A stretch of 64,000 nucleotides of DNA from Deltaproteobacteria bacterium (GTDB taxonomy: Bacteria; Desulfobacterota; Binatia; HRBIN30; JACQVA1). The stretch is taken from NCBI GenBank assembly GCA_016178705.1, contig JACOST010000002.1, positions 1 to 64,000 on the forward strand, given 5' to 3'. Numbering within the stretch: position 1 is the stretch's first letter; each line of letters starts with the position of its first letter. Below, piece by piece: positions 35,536-44,170 of the stretch. The translations under genes were made by a program, and so were the position numbers. The notes below the pieces were generated by a model that did not search any database, was not told where the DNA came from, and was given only the letters and a program-made list of their open reading frames with translations.

Positions 35536-37728
35536 ATGAACGTGGAGCAGTCGTTACTCGTGCGATTCTTCGAGCGGCTTACCGGTACGCGCGCCGCCGA
35601 GCGAACCGCGGCGGCCGTCTCGCGCTTCGGCCCCTATTTGATGGGGATGGTCGTGGCGAAGGGACTCTCGACCGTCGGCCAGCTTCTCATCAGTCGCTGG
35701 CTCGGACCGAGCGAGTTCGGCCAACTCGCCGTGGTGATCTCGGCATCGACCCTGTTCGCGTCGCCACTGGCGGGCGCCTGGGGCAGCACGTTCGTGCGCT
35801 ATGCCGCGGCGCAGCCGGAGACCACATGGGTTCCGCTGCTGCGATGGACCCGACGACGGGCACTCTTCTCGACCGTCATAGCGGCTTCAGCAATTGGCCT
35901 GCTGGCTCCACTGATGGCCCCCGTACTGCGCGTCCCGGCCGTGCTGTTGATCTGCGGCGCCATGCTCGGCGTTGCCATGGCGCTCTGGCTCTTCGCCAAG
36001 GCCGCCTGTCAGGGGCGCGAGAACTGGCGCCGCTTCATCGCGGCGGAACTTGGGTTCGGAGCGGTCGTGCTCTTCCTGCCCATCATGTTGTTGCTCTTCC
36101 TCGAGCCGCACTGGTGGGAGGCGGCGCTGGTCTTCCTGATCGCCTACGCGGCCGGCTCGGCGCCGGCGCGGCCATTCTTCCGGGCCGCAATCGCGCCCGA
36201 CTCGGGCACACGACTCCCCTCAACGTGGCCCGGGAGCGGCGGAGCGGCGGCGTATGTTCGCTTCGCGCTGCTCACCGGCACGGCGAACACTGTGTTCCTG
36301 TACAGCGATCGGTTCGCCGCGCAGCACGTGTTGGGTTTTGCCGAAGTGGGCATCTATCAGCTCTACAACTTCGCCACCGTCGGCGTCGCGATGATGCTCT
36401 CGACGATGCTTTACAACTTCGTCTTCCCGCTGTTTCCGCAGGGCGATCGGCGGACATTCGCAGCGCTGTTCCGCGCCGGCTTCCTGCGCCTCCTCCCCGT
36501 CACCCTCGCGGCGCTATTCGTCGCTGGGTGGGTACAGATCCATCTCAGCGGGTTCCCCTTCCGGCCTGCGTTGCTTGCCATCGCGACCCTCAGCGCCGCC
36601 GCCATGATCGTTTCGGGCTTCTACGGACACCTGGTCGCCAGCGTCGGCGTCAGCGGAGTCCGACTCAGCGCCAAGGTTGCGATCGTCACACTGACGGCGT
36701 TTGCCCTCGGGGTAGCGCCGGCCGTAACCCTTGGCGGCCTGAACGGCCTCTTCGCGCTGTACACCGTCATCAACATTGCCGTCGCCATCTTCTACCATCG
36801 GGCGCTCCACCGCCTCTCAACCGATTCGTCCGTCCATCCATCCCGCCCGCCGATTGGAGGGGAGTCCGTTTGTGCCGTGGTCGTTGCCTACTATCCCGAC
36901 TCAGATTTCGAAGCGCGGCTACGCAGTCTGCTGCCACAAGTGGGCGCGGTCGTCGTCGTCGACAACACTCCGAACGGCGGCAGCGCCGAACGGCTGGGCG
37001 CGATGGGCGATCACATCGCCGTCGTCGAGAACAGCGCCAATCTGGGTGTTGCCGCCGCGCTGAACATCGGGCTGCGCCACGCACAACGAGCGGGCTGCCC
37101 TTGGCTCCTGACCCTCGATCAGGACACGCGCTGCTATCCCGACATGGTTCACACGCTGCTCCATGTTCTCGCGACGTGTGAGCCTGCTCCGGCCGTCATT
37201 GGCGGAAACTATCTCGATCCCCGTCGAGGCGCGACGGAAGTGCCCGAAGCGGACGGCGACTGGGTGGAGCAGATCACGGTCATCACCTCGGGCTGCCTCA
37301 TCGACGTGGCGCGGGCGCAGGCAATTGGCGGCTTCCGGGAAGACTACTTCATCGACCAAGTGGATCACGAGTTCTGCCTGCGAGTTCGCCGGCACGGGGG
37401 TCGCGTGGTGATCAGTCGCAAGCCGGTGATGACCCACAGCGTCGGTGGTCCGGCTGGCGCTCACGTCCCCTTGTTGGGGATCTTTCCGAATCATGCACCG
37501 CTGCGGAAGTACTACATCACGCGCAATTCTCTGGTAACCATTGCCGGCTACTGGAAGCAGGAACCCGGGTGGTGCGCTCGTCGTCTCGCGCGTCTGCTTT
37601 TGGGATTGGGGTTGATGGCGTTGCTGGAAGAGAATCCGCTGGCCAAGGTGCGGGCGTTCGCGGCGGGAACGGTGGATGGCGTGCGGCAACGGATGGGGCC
37701 GTGCCGGCGAGAGAACCTCCATGACTAG
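35536..37728 (+). CDS. Fusion of a Wzx-like flippase and a GT2 glycosyltransferase
   Basis: 730 residues. Residues 1-430 are a MOP-superfamily polysaccharide exporter: about twelve membrane helices, beginning FGPYLMGMVVAKGLSTVGQL and LGPSEFGQLAVVISAS, the usual Wzx opening. From about 444 (SVCAVVVAYYPDSDFEARLR) comes a cytosolic GT-A family 2 domain like rhamnosyltransferases: VVVVDNTPNGG, NLGVAAALNIGL, the metal motif LTLDQDTRCYP and DYFIDQVDHEFCLRVRRHGG. Flipping and glycosylation of a lipid-linked sugar are normally separate genes. No frameshift is seen at the joint. ATG 35536 abuts a run of G. The next gene overlaps by 8 bases. Confidence 0.85.
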   Translation: MNVEQSLLVRFFERLTGTRAAERTAAAVSRFGPYLMGMVVAKGLSTVGQLLISRWLGPSEFGQLAVVISASTLFASPLAGAWGSTFVRYAAAQPETTWVPLLRWTRRRALFSTVIAASAIGLLAPLMAPVLRVPAVLLICGAMLGVAMALWLFAKAACQGRENWRRFIAAELGFGAVVLFLPIMLLLFLEPHWWEAALVFLIAYAAGSAPARPFFRAAIAPDSGTRLPSTWPGSGGAAAYVRFALLTGTANTVFLYSDRFAAQHVLGFAEVGIYQLYNFATVGVAMMLSTMLYNFVFPLFPQGDRRTFAALFRAGFLRLLPVTLAALFVAGWVQIHLSGFPFRPALLAIATLSAAAMIVSGFYGHLVASVGVSGVRLSAKVAIVTLTAFALGVAPAVTLGGLNGLFALYTVINIAVAIFYHRALHRLSTDSSVHPSRPPIGGESVCAVVVAYYPDSDFEARLRSLLPQVGAVVVVDNTPNGGSAERLGAMGDHIAVVENSANLGVAAALNIGLRHAQRAGCPWLLTLDQDTRCYPDMVHTLLHVLATCEPAPAVIGGNYLDPRRGATEVPEADGDWVEQITVITSGCLIDVARAQAIGGFREDYFIDQVDHEFCLRVRRHGGRVVISRKPVMTHSVGGPAGAHVPLLGIFPNHAPLRKYYITRNSLVTIAGYWKQEPGWCARRLARLLLGLGLMALLEENPLAKVRAFAAGTVDGVRQRMGPCRRENLHD

Positions 37729-38548
37729 ACAGGTGGTGCGCCTCGTACGGCAGCGGGGATTCAGCGGAGTGGTGCGCGCTCTGTACTCGCGCGTGCGCAG
37801 CCTGCTCGGGATGCGGGCGAAGTCGTTCCGACTTTGTGAGGAATCAATCCGCGGAAAGACCGGAATCGAGATCGGCGGCCCAAGTCAGGTGTTCTCGAGG
37901 AGCGGAGTGTTTCCGGTCTATCCGATTGCCGGAAGGATCGACAATTGCATTTTCGCCAATACTACCGTGTGGGAAGGAGAGGTTCGTGAAGGACAGACCT
38001 TTCAGTATGCGCGCGACCGGCCGGCCGGCTGGCAGTATGTGGCGGAGGCGACCGCGTTGGGCCGCATCTCCACCGCGGCGTATGACTTCGTGCTCGCGTC
38101 CCATGTCCTCGAGCACATCGCCAATCCGATTCTGGCGTTGTCTGAATGGACACGAGTGCTGAAGGACGAAGGAACGCTCGTGATCCTGTTGCCGCACAAG
38201 GATCACACCTTCGATCATCGCCGGCCCGTGACAACGATGGAGCATCTGATTGCGGACCATGAGAACCACGTCACCGAAGATGACCTGACGCACATGACCG
38301 AAATTCTGGCGCTTCACGATTTGAATCGCGACCCAGAAGCGGGCGATCGAGCGAGCTTCGTCGCTCGCTCACGACGCAACTTCGAAAACCGCTGTTTTCA
38401 TCATCACGTCTTCGATACGCCTCTGGCGGTTCGCCTCGTCGAATATGCGGGCCTGCAGATCCACGCGGTCGAAGAGGTTCCACCCATGCACATCCTGGTG
38501 GTGGCGCAGAAGGCGAGAAGCGCTGTCGATTCCGGAGCCCGTCAATGA
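37721..38548 (+). CDS. Class I SAM-dependent methyltransferase
   Basis: 275 residues. The Rossmann core is visible as GIEIGGPSQVFSR (motif I), YDFVLASHVLEHIANP (motif II with the HVLEH typical of Methyltransf_11) and LKDEGTLVILLPHKDHTFDH. A basic N-terminal helix may touch the membrane. The ATG lies inside the end of the flippase-GT gene (8-bp overlap), so the two are co-translated and the enzyme probably modifies a sugar or a lipid-linked glycan. Substrate not known. Confidence 0.85.
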   Translation: MTRQVVRLVRQRGFSGVVRALYSRVRSLLGMRAKSFRLCEESIRGKTGIEIGGPSQVFSRSGVFPVYPIAGRIDNCIFANTTVWEGEVREGQTFQYARDRPAGWQYVAEATALGRISTAAYDFVLASHVLEHIANPILALSEWTRVLKDEGTLVILLPHKDHTFDHRRPVTTMEHLIADHENHVTEDDLTHMTEILALHDLNRDPEAGDRASFVARSRRNFENRCFHHHVFDTPLAVRLVEYAGLQIHAVEEVPPMHILVVAQKARSAVDSGARQ

Positions 38549-38758
38549 AAGTGTCCCGACGGCACCGACATCGACTCGGCAATGGCTACGCCCGCGTGCC
38601 TTGCTACCTCGTGCCAGGTCGTAGTGTACAGAATCAGTCGTGGTCGGGTGTTGAGTCGAGTCGGATCGTGTCGCCTTGCTGTACACTGGGGTCAGCTTGG
38701 TCGGAGACCGGAGGGCCGAGTTGGGGTGTGGGGTGTCGCGCTGCGACGACAGTACACC

Positions 38759-39274
38759 ATGACCATGACCGTTGATCGATCCCATCTGAGTTCTGCGAGT
38801 CAAGGCGAGCAGGTCGAGATTATTCTCGTCGAAGACAACCCGGACGATGTCGAGTTGATTCGCCGTGCACTGCGGCGCGGACACATTTGCAACCCGATAG
38901 TTGTCGCGAGCGACGGCGATGAGGCGCTGAGCATCCTCCGTCGGCTAGCCAGTGACCGTCCGCCTCGTCCGCGCGTGCAGCCACTGGTGCTACTTGATCT
39001 CAATCTGCCCCGCCTCGACGGACGCGCCTTGTTGCAGCAGATCTGGTCGAATCCGGCTCTCAGTGGCGTGCCGATCATTGTCATGGTCAACTCCGATGCC
39101 GATGCCGCTGGCATCGGCGCAACCGCGCTTGGCGTTGTCGCGTTCGTCCGCAAACCCGTCGATGCTGACGCGTTCGTCAAAGCCCTCAGTAACCTCGGCC
39201 ACTACGGGCTCGATGTCGTGCGCGACCGAACTGAAGCAGCCCCGCCGCGTGCGGCTGGCCGCAGCACCGATTGA
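38759..39274 (+). CDS. Stand-alone CheY-like response regulator
   Basis: 171 residues, single receiver domain of the Rcp1-like type: ILVEDNPDDVELIRRAL (acidic pocket), phospho-Asp in LLDLNLPRLDG, VNSDAD region, and Lys in FVRKPVD. No output domain; the C-terminus is a short Pro/Ala/Arg tail. Start is ATG 38759; ATG 38765 is equally possible. No histidine kinase is adjacent, so its partner is unknown. Upstream, AGTGTACAG and CTGTACACT (38623-38687) form a spaced inverted repeat. Confidence 0.85.
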   Translation: MTMTVDRSHLSSASQGEQVEIILVEDNPDDVELIRRALRRGHICNPIVVASDGDEALSILRRLASDRPPRPRVQPLVLLDLNLPRLDGRALLQQIWSNPALSGVPIIVMVNSDADAAGIGATALGVVAFVRKPVDADAFVKALSNLGHYGLDVVRDRTEAAPPRAAGRSTD

Positions 39275-39332
39275 CCACCTTCGTCCGTTCGCATACAGCC
39301 CGCACGTGCCCCGCGCGTGAGATGTACTGACA

Positions 39333-39494
39333 GTGACCATTCTCCTCTGCTTCATCGGCGCGACCATCGGCAGCAGCATCGGTTGGTGGCTTGGCTCCTT
39401 CGTCGGCTTCATGACCGCATACATCGTCAGCATCGTCGGCACGGCGGTTGGCGTGTACCTAGCGCGGCGCTTCGCCACCGAGTACCTCCCTTAG
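39333..39494 (+). CDS. 53-residue double-helix membrane protein
   Basis: GTG start; sequence begins MTILLCFIGATIGSSIGWWL and ends LARRFATEYLP. It has two hydrophobic helices rich in small residues (GxxxG-like GATIGSSIGWWLGSF and VSIVGTAVGVYLA), a glycine-zipper pattern seen in many unannotated bacterial small membrane proteins. It follows the response regulator by 58 bases. Function unknown; the clean composition and charge pattern argue that it is real. Confidence 0.6.
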   Translation: MTILLCFIGATIGSSIGWWLGSFVGFMTAYIVSIVGTAVGVYLARRFATEYLP

Positions 39495-39513
39495 CCCTGA
39501 TGGAGAGAAACGG

Positions 39514-39676
39514 ATTCACCGCAGAGCTCGCCGAGAGCGCCGAGCAAAAGGCGCGAGACCACGAAGCAGCAAAAGGAAAGTCCATTGCCAATATTGCCAG
39601 TGAGGTTTGGGAAACTGCTCGAATACTCTCGTGCCGACTCTCTTTCTGCGATCTCCGCGTTCTCGGCGGTGAGTCT
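39514..39676. repeat. Interspersed inverted-repeat element (TTCACCGCAGAG type)
   Basis: TTCACCGCAGAGCTCGCCGAG at the left (only the first 20 bases are needed for recognition) faces CTCGGCGGTGAG at the right, with GATCTCCGCGTTCTCGGCGG completing the right arm. Both belong to a class of small intergenic elements common in high-GC uncultured bacteria. No gene lies inside. Confidence 0.55.
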
Positions 39677-39766
39677 TGCCCGATCTAGGTTGACTTGATC
39701 GCTTGACCCTCAATTTTCGCTCGCATACAGTCCGCGTCGATTCGACTGCCCGAGAAGGAGCACGTT

Positions 39767-40693
39767 GTGGGAGATATGCTCAAGGACCGCGTGGCGGTCG
39801 TGACCGGCGCCGGGCGCGGCATCGGGCGCGGCGTGGCACTGGGGTTGGCCGCACAGGGCGCCAAGGTCGTGGTCAACGACTTCGGCGTCAACACCGACGG
39901 CTCGGCGCCAAGCACCGGGCCGGCCTTCGACGTCGTCAACGAGATCAAGGCGGCGGGCGGCGACGGCATCGCCAACGGCGACTCGGTCGCCACCTGGGAC
40001 GGCGGCGCCAACATCATCAACACCGCGGTGAAGCACTTCGGCCGCATCGACATCCTCGTCACCTGCGCCGGCATTCTGCGCGACCGCATGATCTTCAACA
40101 TGAGCGAGGAAGAGTTCGACTCGGTGCTCGCGGTGCACCTCAAGGGCACGTTCACCTGCGTGCGCCACGCCGCGCCGCTCATGCGCGAGCAGCGCTTCGG
40201 CCGCATCATCACGTTCTCGTCGGGCTCCGGATTGTTCGGCAATCCCGGCCAGGCCAACTACGGATCGGCCAAGGCGGCAATCAGCGGACTCACCAAGGTC
40301 ACCGCGCGCGATCTGGGAAAATACGGTGTGACGGCGAATTCGATCTGCCCAGTGGCAGCGACGCGCATGACGCTGACACCCGAGGTGATGCGCGCTCGCG
40401 AGATTCGCAAGCAGCAGGGCATCATCCGCGAGGAGCGCGCGCTCAACCAACTCGAACAATTGCATCCCGAAGACGTTGCTCCGATGGTCACCTTTCTCGC
40501 CAGCGACTTCGCGCGCAACGTCAACGGTCAGTTCTTCCTCTGCGCCGGTGGCTCGATATCGCTGATCGCGCTGCCGCGCCCGCTCAAGACCATCTACAAG
40601 CGCGGCCGCTGGACGCTCGACGAGTTGGACGAACTGGTGCCGCAGACCCTGGCCGAAGGCCTGGTCAACCCGGCACCGTCGCGTGCCAACTAG
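39767..40693 (+). CDS. Short-chain dehydrogenase, MFE-2-like (copy 1)
   Basis: 308 residues. Cofactor motif VTGAGRGIGRGVALGLAAQG, acidic VVVNDFGVNTDG as in the 3-hydroxyacyl-CoA dehydrogenase part of multifunctional enzyme type 2, CAGILRD, catalytic Ser in ITFSSGSG and YGSAK. GTG 39767 has GAAGGAG six bases upstream. An adjacent paralogue follows. It probably oxidises a hydroxyacyl-CoA with NAD. The 40-residue C-terminal tail (RWTLDELDELVP) is shared with the next gene. Confidence 0.92.
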   Translation: MGDMLKDRVAVVTGAGRGIGRGVALGLAAQGAKVVVNDFGVNTDGSAPSTGPAFDVVNEIKAAGGDGIANGDSVATWDGGANIINTAVKHFGRIDILVTCAGILRDRMIFNMSEEEFDSVLAVHLKGTFTCVRHAAPLMREQRFGRIITFSSGSGLFGNPGQANYGSAKAAISGLTKVTARDLGKYGVTANSICPVAATRMTLTPEVMRAREIRKQQGIIREERALNQLEQLHPEDVAPMVTFLASDFARNVNGQFFLCAGGSISLIALPRPLKTIYKRGRWTLDELDELVPQTLAEGLVNPAPSRAN

Positions 40694-40710
40694 GGAACGA
40701 GGACGACGCG

Positions 40711-41646
40711 ATGGGAACTCGACTACGAGGCAAGGTTGCCGTCATCACCGGCGGTGGGCGCGGCATCGGTCGCGGCATCGCGCTGCTGATGGCGCAAGAA
40801 GGCGCCGCAGTGGTCGTCAATGACCTCGGCGGCGAGGTCAGCGGCGGTGGCGGCTCCGCGTCGGCCGCCGACACCGTCGTCGGCGAGATCAAATCAGCCG
40901 GCGGCCAAGCCGTCGCCAGCTACGATAGCGTCGCCGACTTCGCCGCGGCGGAGAACATCGTCGCCACCGCGGTGAAGGCGTTCGGTCACCTCGATATCCT
41001 CGTCAACAACGCCGGCATTCTGCGCGATCGCATGATCTTCAACCTCAGCGAGGAAGATTGGGACGCGGTGATCGCCGTACACCTCAAGGGCAGTTTCAAT
41101 TGCACGCGACACGCCACCCGCCAGATGCGTGAACAGAAGTCGACCGGTCGGATCATCAGCATGTCCTCGACCTCCGGCTTGTACGGCAACTCCGGACAAG
41201 CCAACTACGGCGCGGCCAAGGATGGCATCGCCGGCCTCACGCGCGTGGTGTCGCGCGATGTCGGCAAGTACGGCATCACCGTGAACGCGATCGCGCCGGC
41301 CGCGGCCACGCGCATGACCGCCACCGTGTCGCAGAAAGCGCGCGACATCCGCCAGCAACGGGGAGTCGCCAGCATGGGCAGCGAAGCTCGCGCCGCCCTG
41401 CCCCGCCCGCAACTCGAACCCGACGATGTCGCCCCGTTCGCGACTTATCTCGCCAGCGACGCCGCGGCTAACATCAACGGTCAGACCTTCGTCGTCATGG
41501 GCGGGATCATTTCGCTGCTGAACTACCCGGCACCGGTGCGCACGATCACCGCGCCGAATCGGTGGACGCCGGAAGAAATCGCGGCCCTGTTTCCCTCCAC
41601 GCTCGGGATGGACCTTGTGAATCCCGCGCCCGCACAAACCGAGTGA
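40711..41646 (+). CDS. Short-chain dehydrogenase, MFE-2-like (copy 2)
   Basis: 311 residues and clearly a tandem paralogue of the previous gene, with the same insertions. Motifs: ITGGGRGIGRGIALLMAQEG, VVVNDLGGEVSGG, NNAGILRDRMIFNLSEEDWD, catalytic Ser in MSSTSGLYG and YGAAK. ATG 40711 is 17 bases after the previous stop. The pair may form a heteromer or act on different chain lengths. The stop codon overlaps the GTG of the next gene (GTGA). Confidence 0.92.
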   Translation: MGTRLRGKVAVITGGGRGIGRGIALLMAQEGAAVVVNDLGGEVSGGGGSASAADTVVGEIKSAGGQAVASYDSVADFAAAENIVATAVKAFGHLDILVNNAGILRDRMIFNLSEEDWDAVIAVHLKGSFNCTRHATRQMREQKSTGRIISMSSTSGLYGNSGQANYGAAKDGIAGLTRVVSRDVGKYGITVNAIAPAAATRMTATVSQKARDIRQQRGVASMGSEARAALPRPQLEPDDVAPFATYLASDAAANINGQTFVVMGGIISLLNYPAPVRTITAPNRWTPEEIAALFPSTLGMDLVNPAPAQTE

Positions 41647-43364
41647 GTCGCCGCAGCCCCGCGCGTCCCGCATTTATTTCGGCACCCGCACCCGCGGCTG
41701 CACCCGCCTGGCTGTGGGGTATCGGCGTCACCGCCATCGCCGCGCTGGTCTACTTGCCGGCGCTGCGCAACGGATTCATCTGGGACGATCCGCTGGTGCT
41801 CGAACAACTGCGCGCCATTCATGGCTGGCGCGATCTCGTGTTCCTACCCAACGCGATTCCGCGCTACTATTTTCGCCCACTAATCTTTCTCAGCTTCCTC
41901 CTCGACCGCGCCGTGGGCGGCGAGACGCCTTTCGCATTCCACTGCTCGGTGGTCGCGCTGCACGCGCTGAACACGGCGCTCGTGTGGTGGCTTGGTGTGC
42001 GCCTGTTCGCCGCGCCCGCGGCGGCCGCGCTCGCCACGCTGGTATTCGCCGTCCATCCGATTCACGTCGAATCGGTCGCGTGGATCGCCGGCCGGTCGGA
42101 CGTGATCGCCACAGCGTTCCTCCTTGCCAGTGCCATCATGCTCACCTACATGCGTCTCCGCTGGACCGCAGCGGCAGCGGTGATGGCCTACTTCCTCGCG
42201 TTGCTGTCGAAGGAGGCGGCCCTCGGCGGTCTGCTCGTGCTACCGCTGATCGATTTCGTATTGGCGCATCGTCCGCGCTGGCGCGCCAATGCAGCGTTGC
42301 TGCTGGTGACCGTCATCTACTTTCTGGTCCGCCGCGTCGCGCTGGGCGCGGCGATGACCGGCATCGCCACCACCGCGCCGGCCGAGACCGTGATCAGAAA
42401 CCTGCTGGCTGCGTTTGGGTTCTATGTGAGCAAGTTGGTGCTGCCAATCGGTCTGAGCGCCTATGTGCCAGAGGTCCCCGGCGGTTGGATACTGCCGGCG
42501 CTCGGAGTCGTCGCGCTCTCCGCTCTGGCTGCGATCGGCGCGCTCGCGTGTCGGCACAACGAACGGCGCCTTGCCTTCTTCGTGTGGTGGTTCGTCTGCA
42601 CGCTTGCGCCGGCACTCGTCGTGATTGTCCGGATGAGTGCGCAAGCACCCCTGGCTGATCGTTATCTCTACTTGCCATCGGTCGGTGTCTGTCTCCTGCT
42701 CACGCGACTCGCTGCATTCAGCGGGCGATGGCGCGCGCCGACGTGGATCGTCATCACCATCGTCGGCGGCGTCCTTGCCGTCATGACGATCGCGCGCAAC
42801 CGCGTGTGGGCTGACGACCTGCTCTTCTGGCAAGACATCACCGCCAAGGCGCCGACCTACGCGTTGGGTCATCGTGAGCTGGCGCAGATCTACCTGCGTC
42901 GCGATCAAATCGCCGAAGCCGATGCGGCGCTGCAACGTGCGCTGCACGGCAAGTCCGATCGCGACGGTCGCGTTATGACGCTCAACAACGCCGCCACGCT
43001 CTATCTGCGTCAGCAACGTCTCGACGACGCCGAGCGCGCCCTGCAAGAAGCGCTGACGCTCTTTCCCCATGCGTATCTCTACTACGGCCTCGGCCGTGTC
43101 GCCGTGAGCCGCGCCGAACAAGCGCAAGCCCGCGGTGACGGCGATGAAGCCATGCGCCAGGTCAGTCACGCGCGCGACCAACTGACGCAAGCGGTCGCCC
43201 TCGATCCCGGCAACGCCAAGGCGCATGCGTTGCTCGGGCAGGTGCTCTACAATCTTCGCGATCTACCGGCTGCACGCCTCCACTTGCAGCAGGCGCTGCA
43301 GCTCGGCGCCAGCGGCAGCGTCGCCGACAGCGCGCGGCAGTACTTGAAGATGGCCGGCGGCTGA
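41643..43364 (+). CDS. TMTC-like membrane protein with TPR repeats
   Basis: 573 residues. About ten membrane helices; the first luminal/periplasmic loop has LPALRNGFIWDDP, and HPIHVESVAWIAGRSDVIAT is the hallmark of TMTC-type (GT-C fold) mannosyltransferase-like proteins. The soluble C-terminus from about 400 carries TPR repeats (YALGHRELAQIYLRRDQIAEA, NNAATLYLRQQRLDDAERAL). GTG start overlaps the SDR stop by four bases. Such proteins may glycosylate exported proteins; that is by analogy only. Confidence 0.83.
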   Translation: MSRRSPARPAFISAPAPAAAPAWLWGIGVTAIAALVYLPALRNGFIWDDPLVLEQLRAIHGWRDLVFLPNAIPRYYFRPLIFLSFLLDRAVGGETPFAFHCSVVALHALNTALVWWLGVRLFAAPAAAALATLVFAVHPIHVESVAWIAGRSDVIATAFLLASAIMLTYMRLRWTAAAAVMAYFLALLSKEAALGGLLVLPLIDFVLAHRPRWRANAALLLVTVIYFLVRRVALGAAMTGIATTAPAETVIRNLLAAFGFYVSKLVLPIGLSAYVPEVPGGWILPALGVVALSALAAIGALACRHNERRLAFFVWWFVCTLAPALVVIVRMSAQAPLADRYLYLPSVGVCLLLTRLAAFSGRWRAPTWIVITIVGGVLAVMTIARNRVWADDLLFWQDITAKAPTYALGHRELAQIYLRRDQIAEADAALQRALHGKSDRDGRVMTLNNAATLYLRQQRLDDAERALQEALTLFPHAYLYYGLGRVAVSRAEQAQARGDGDEAMRQVSHARDQLTQAVALDPGNAKAHALLGQVLYNLRDLPAARLHLQQALQLGASGSVADSARQYLKMAGG

Positions 43365-43402
43365 AGCGGACACTTCCCATGGAGATCAAGGAGTAGCGAG
43401 CG

Positions 43403-44170
43403 ATGGGTGACCTTGCCGAATTCTCGCTGCCGGTACGGCTGCTGCTGCGCACCTACCGATGGCGCCGCATCGATCCTGTGCCGTGGGCGCCGCTGCGCAA
43501 GCCGCTCGCCGAGTCGCGCATCGCACTGGTCTCCAGCGCCGGCTTCATCGCACCCGGCCAACCGTCCTTCGATGACTCGGTGCGCGGTGGCGACGTGTCG
43601 TTTCGCGATATTCCGTCCGCCATCGACGTTTCGACGCTGGTCGAGACCCATCGCAGCGAGTCGTTCGATCATAGCGGGCTCGCGCGTGATCCGAACGTAG
43701 CCTTCCCGATTGATCGCGTGCGCGAGTTGGCGCAGCGCGGCCGGATCGGTACGGTCGCGCCGCGTCATCTCTCGTTCATGGGATCGATCACGGCGCCCGG
43801 CCGTCTCATCCGCGACACGGCGCCGGAAGCCGCGCGGCGCTTGGCCGCAGACGGCGTCGATGTCGCCCTGCTGGTGCCTGTCTGACCGTTTTGCAACCAG
43901 GCCGTGTGTCTGGTCGCTGCGGAGTTAGAACGCCAAGGCATCGCGACGGTCGCGATCGTCCTACTGCGCACGATCGCCGAACGCGTGCGCCCGCCGCGCG
44001 GGCTGTGCGTCCCGTTTCGCCACGGCTACCCACTCGACGCGGCGGGCGACCCGGCGCAACAGCATGCGGTGATCGAAGCTGCGCTGCGCCTGTTAGAAGA
44101 TCCAGCGCTGACTCCTCCGGTGCTGGCCGACTATCAAACGGGTGGAAGCCGCCCGGCGCTCGAACGCTAG
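43403..44170 (+). CDS. GrdB-like selenoprotein (in-frame UGA read as Sec161)
   Basis: The frame from ATG 43403 meets TGA at 43883-43885 after 160 codons, then continues open in the same frame to TAG at 44168-44170, giving 255 residues with selenocysteine 161. The joint reads [20 protein letters not shown], a UxxC redox motif. Both halves match the stand-alone 'glycine/sarcosine/betaine reductase selenoprotein B' family: [12 protein letters not shown] and SFRDIP before the [19 protein letters not shown] and [15 protein letters not shown] after it. A bacterial SECIS-like hairpin follows the UGA. AAGGAG lies upstream of the ATG. The family's reaction is unknown; full glycine reductase is absent here. 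Confidence 0.87.
43883..43914 (+). promoter_or_regulatory. UGA-Sec codon and bacterial SECIS-like hairpin
   Basis: UGA at 43883-43885 is followed after ten bases by a stem ACCAG (43896-43900) / CTGGT (43910-43914), extendable by G-U and C-G pairs, with an apical loop containing CGUGU. The G within the first two loop bases and the loop's 16-17 base distance from the UGA match the bacterial SECIS pattern recognised by SelB. Confidence 0.7.

Noticed and set aside
43904-44170. Separate second gene after the UGA of the selenoprotein
   Set aside because: It has no ribosome binding site, its first GTG lies inside a conserved segment, and the frame is continuous with the upstream half.
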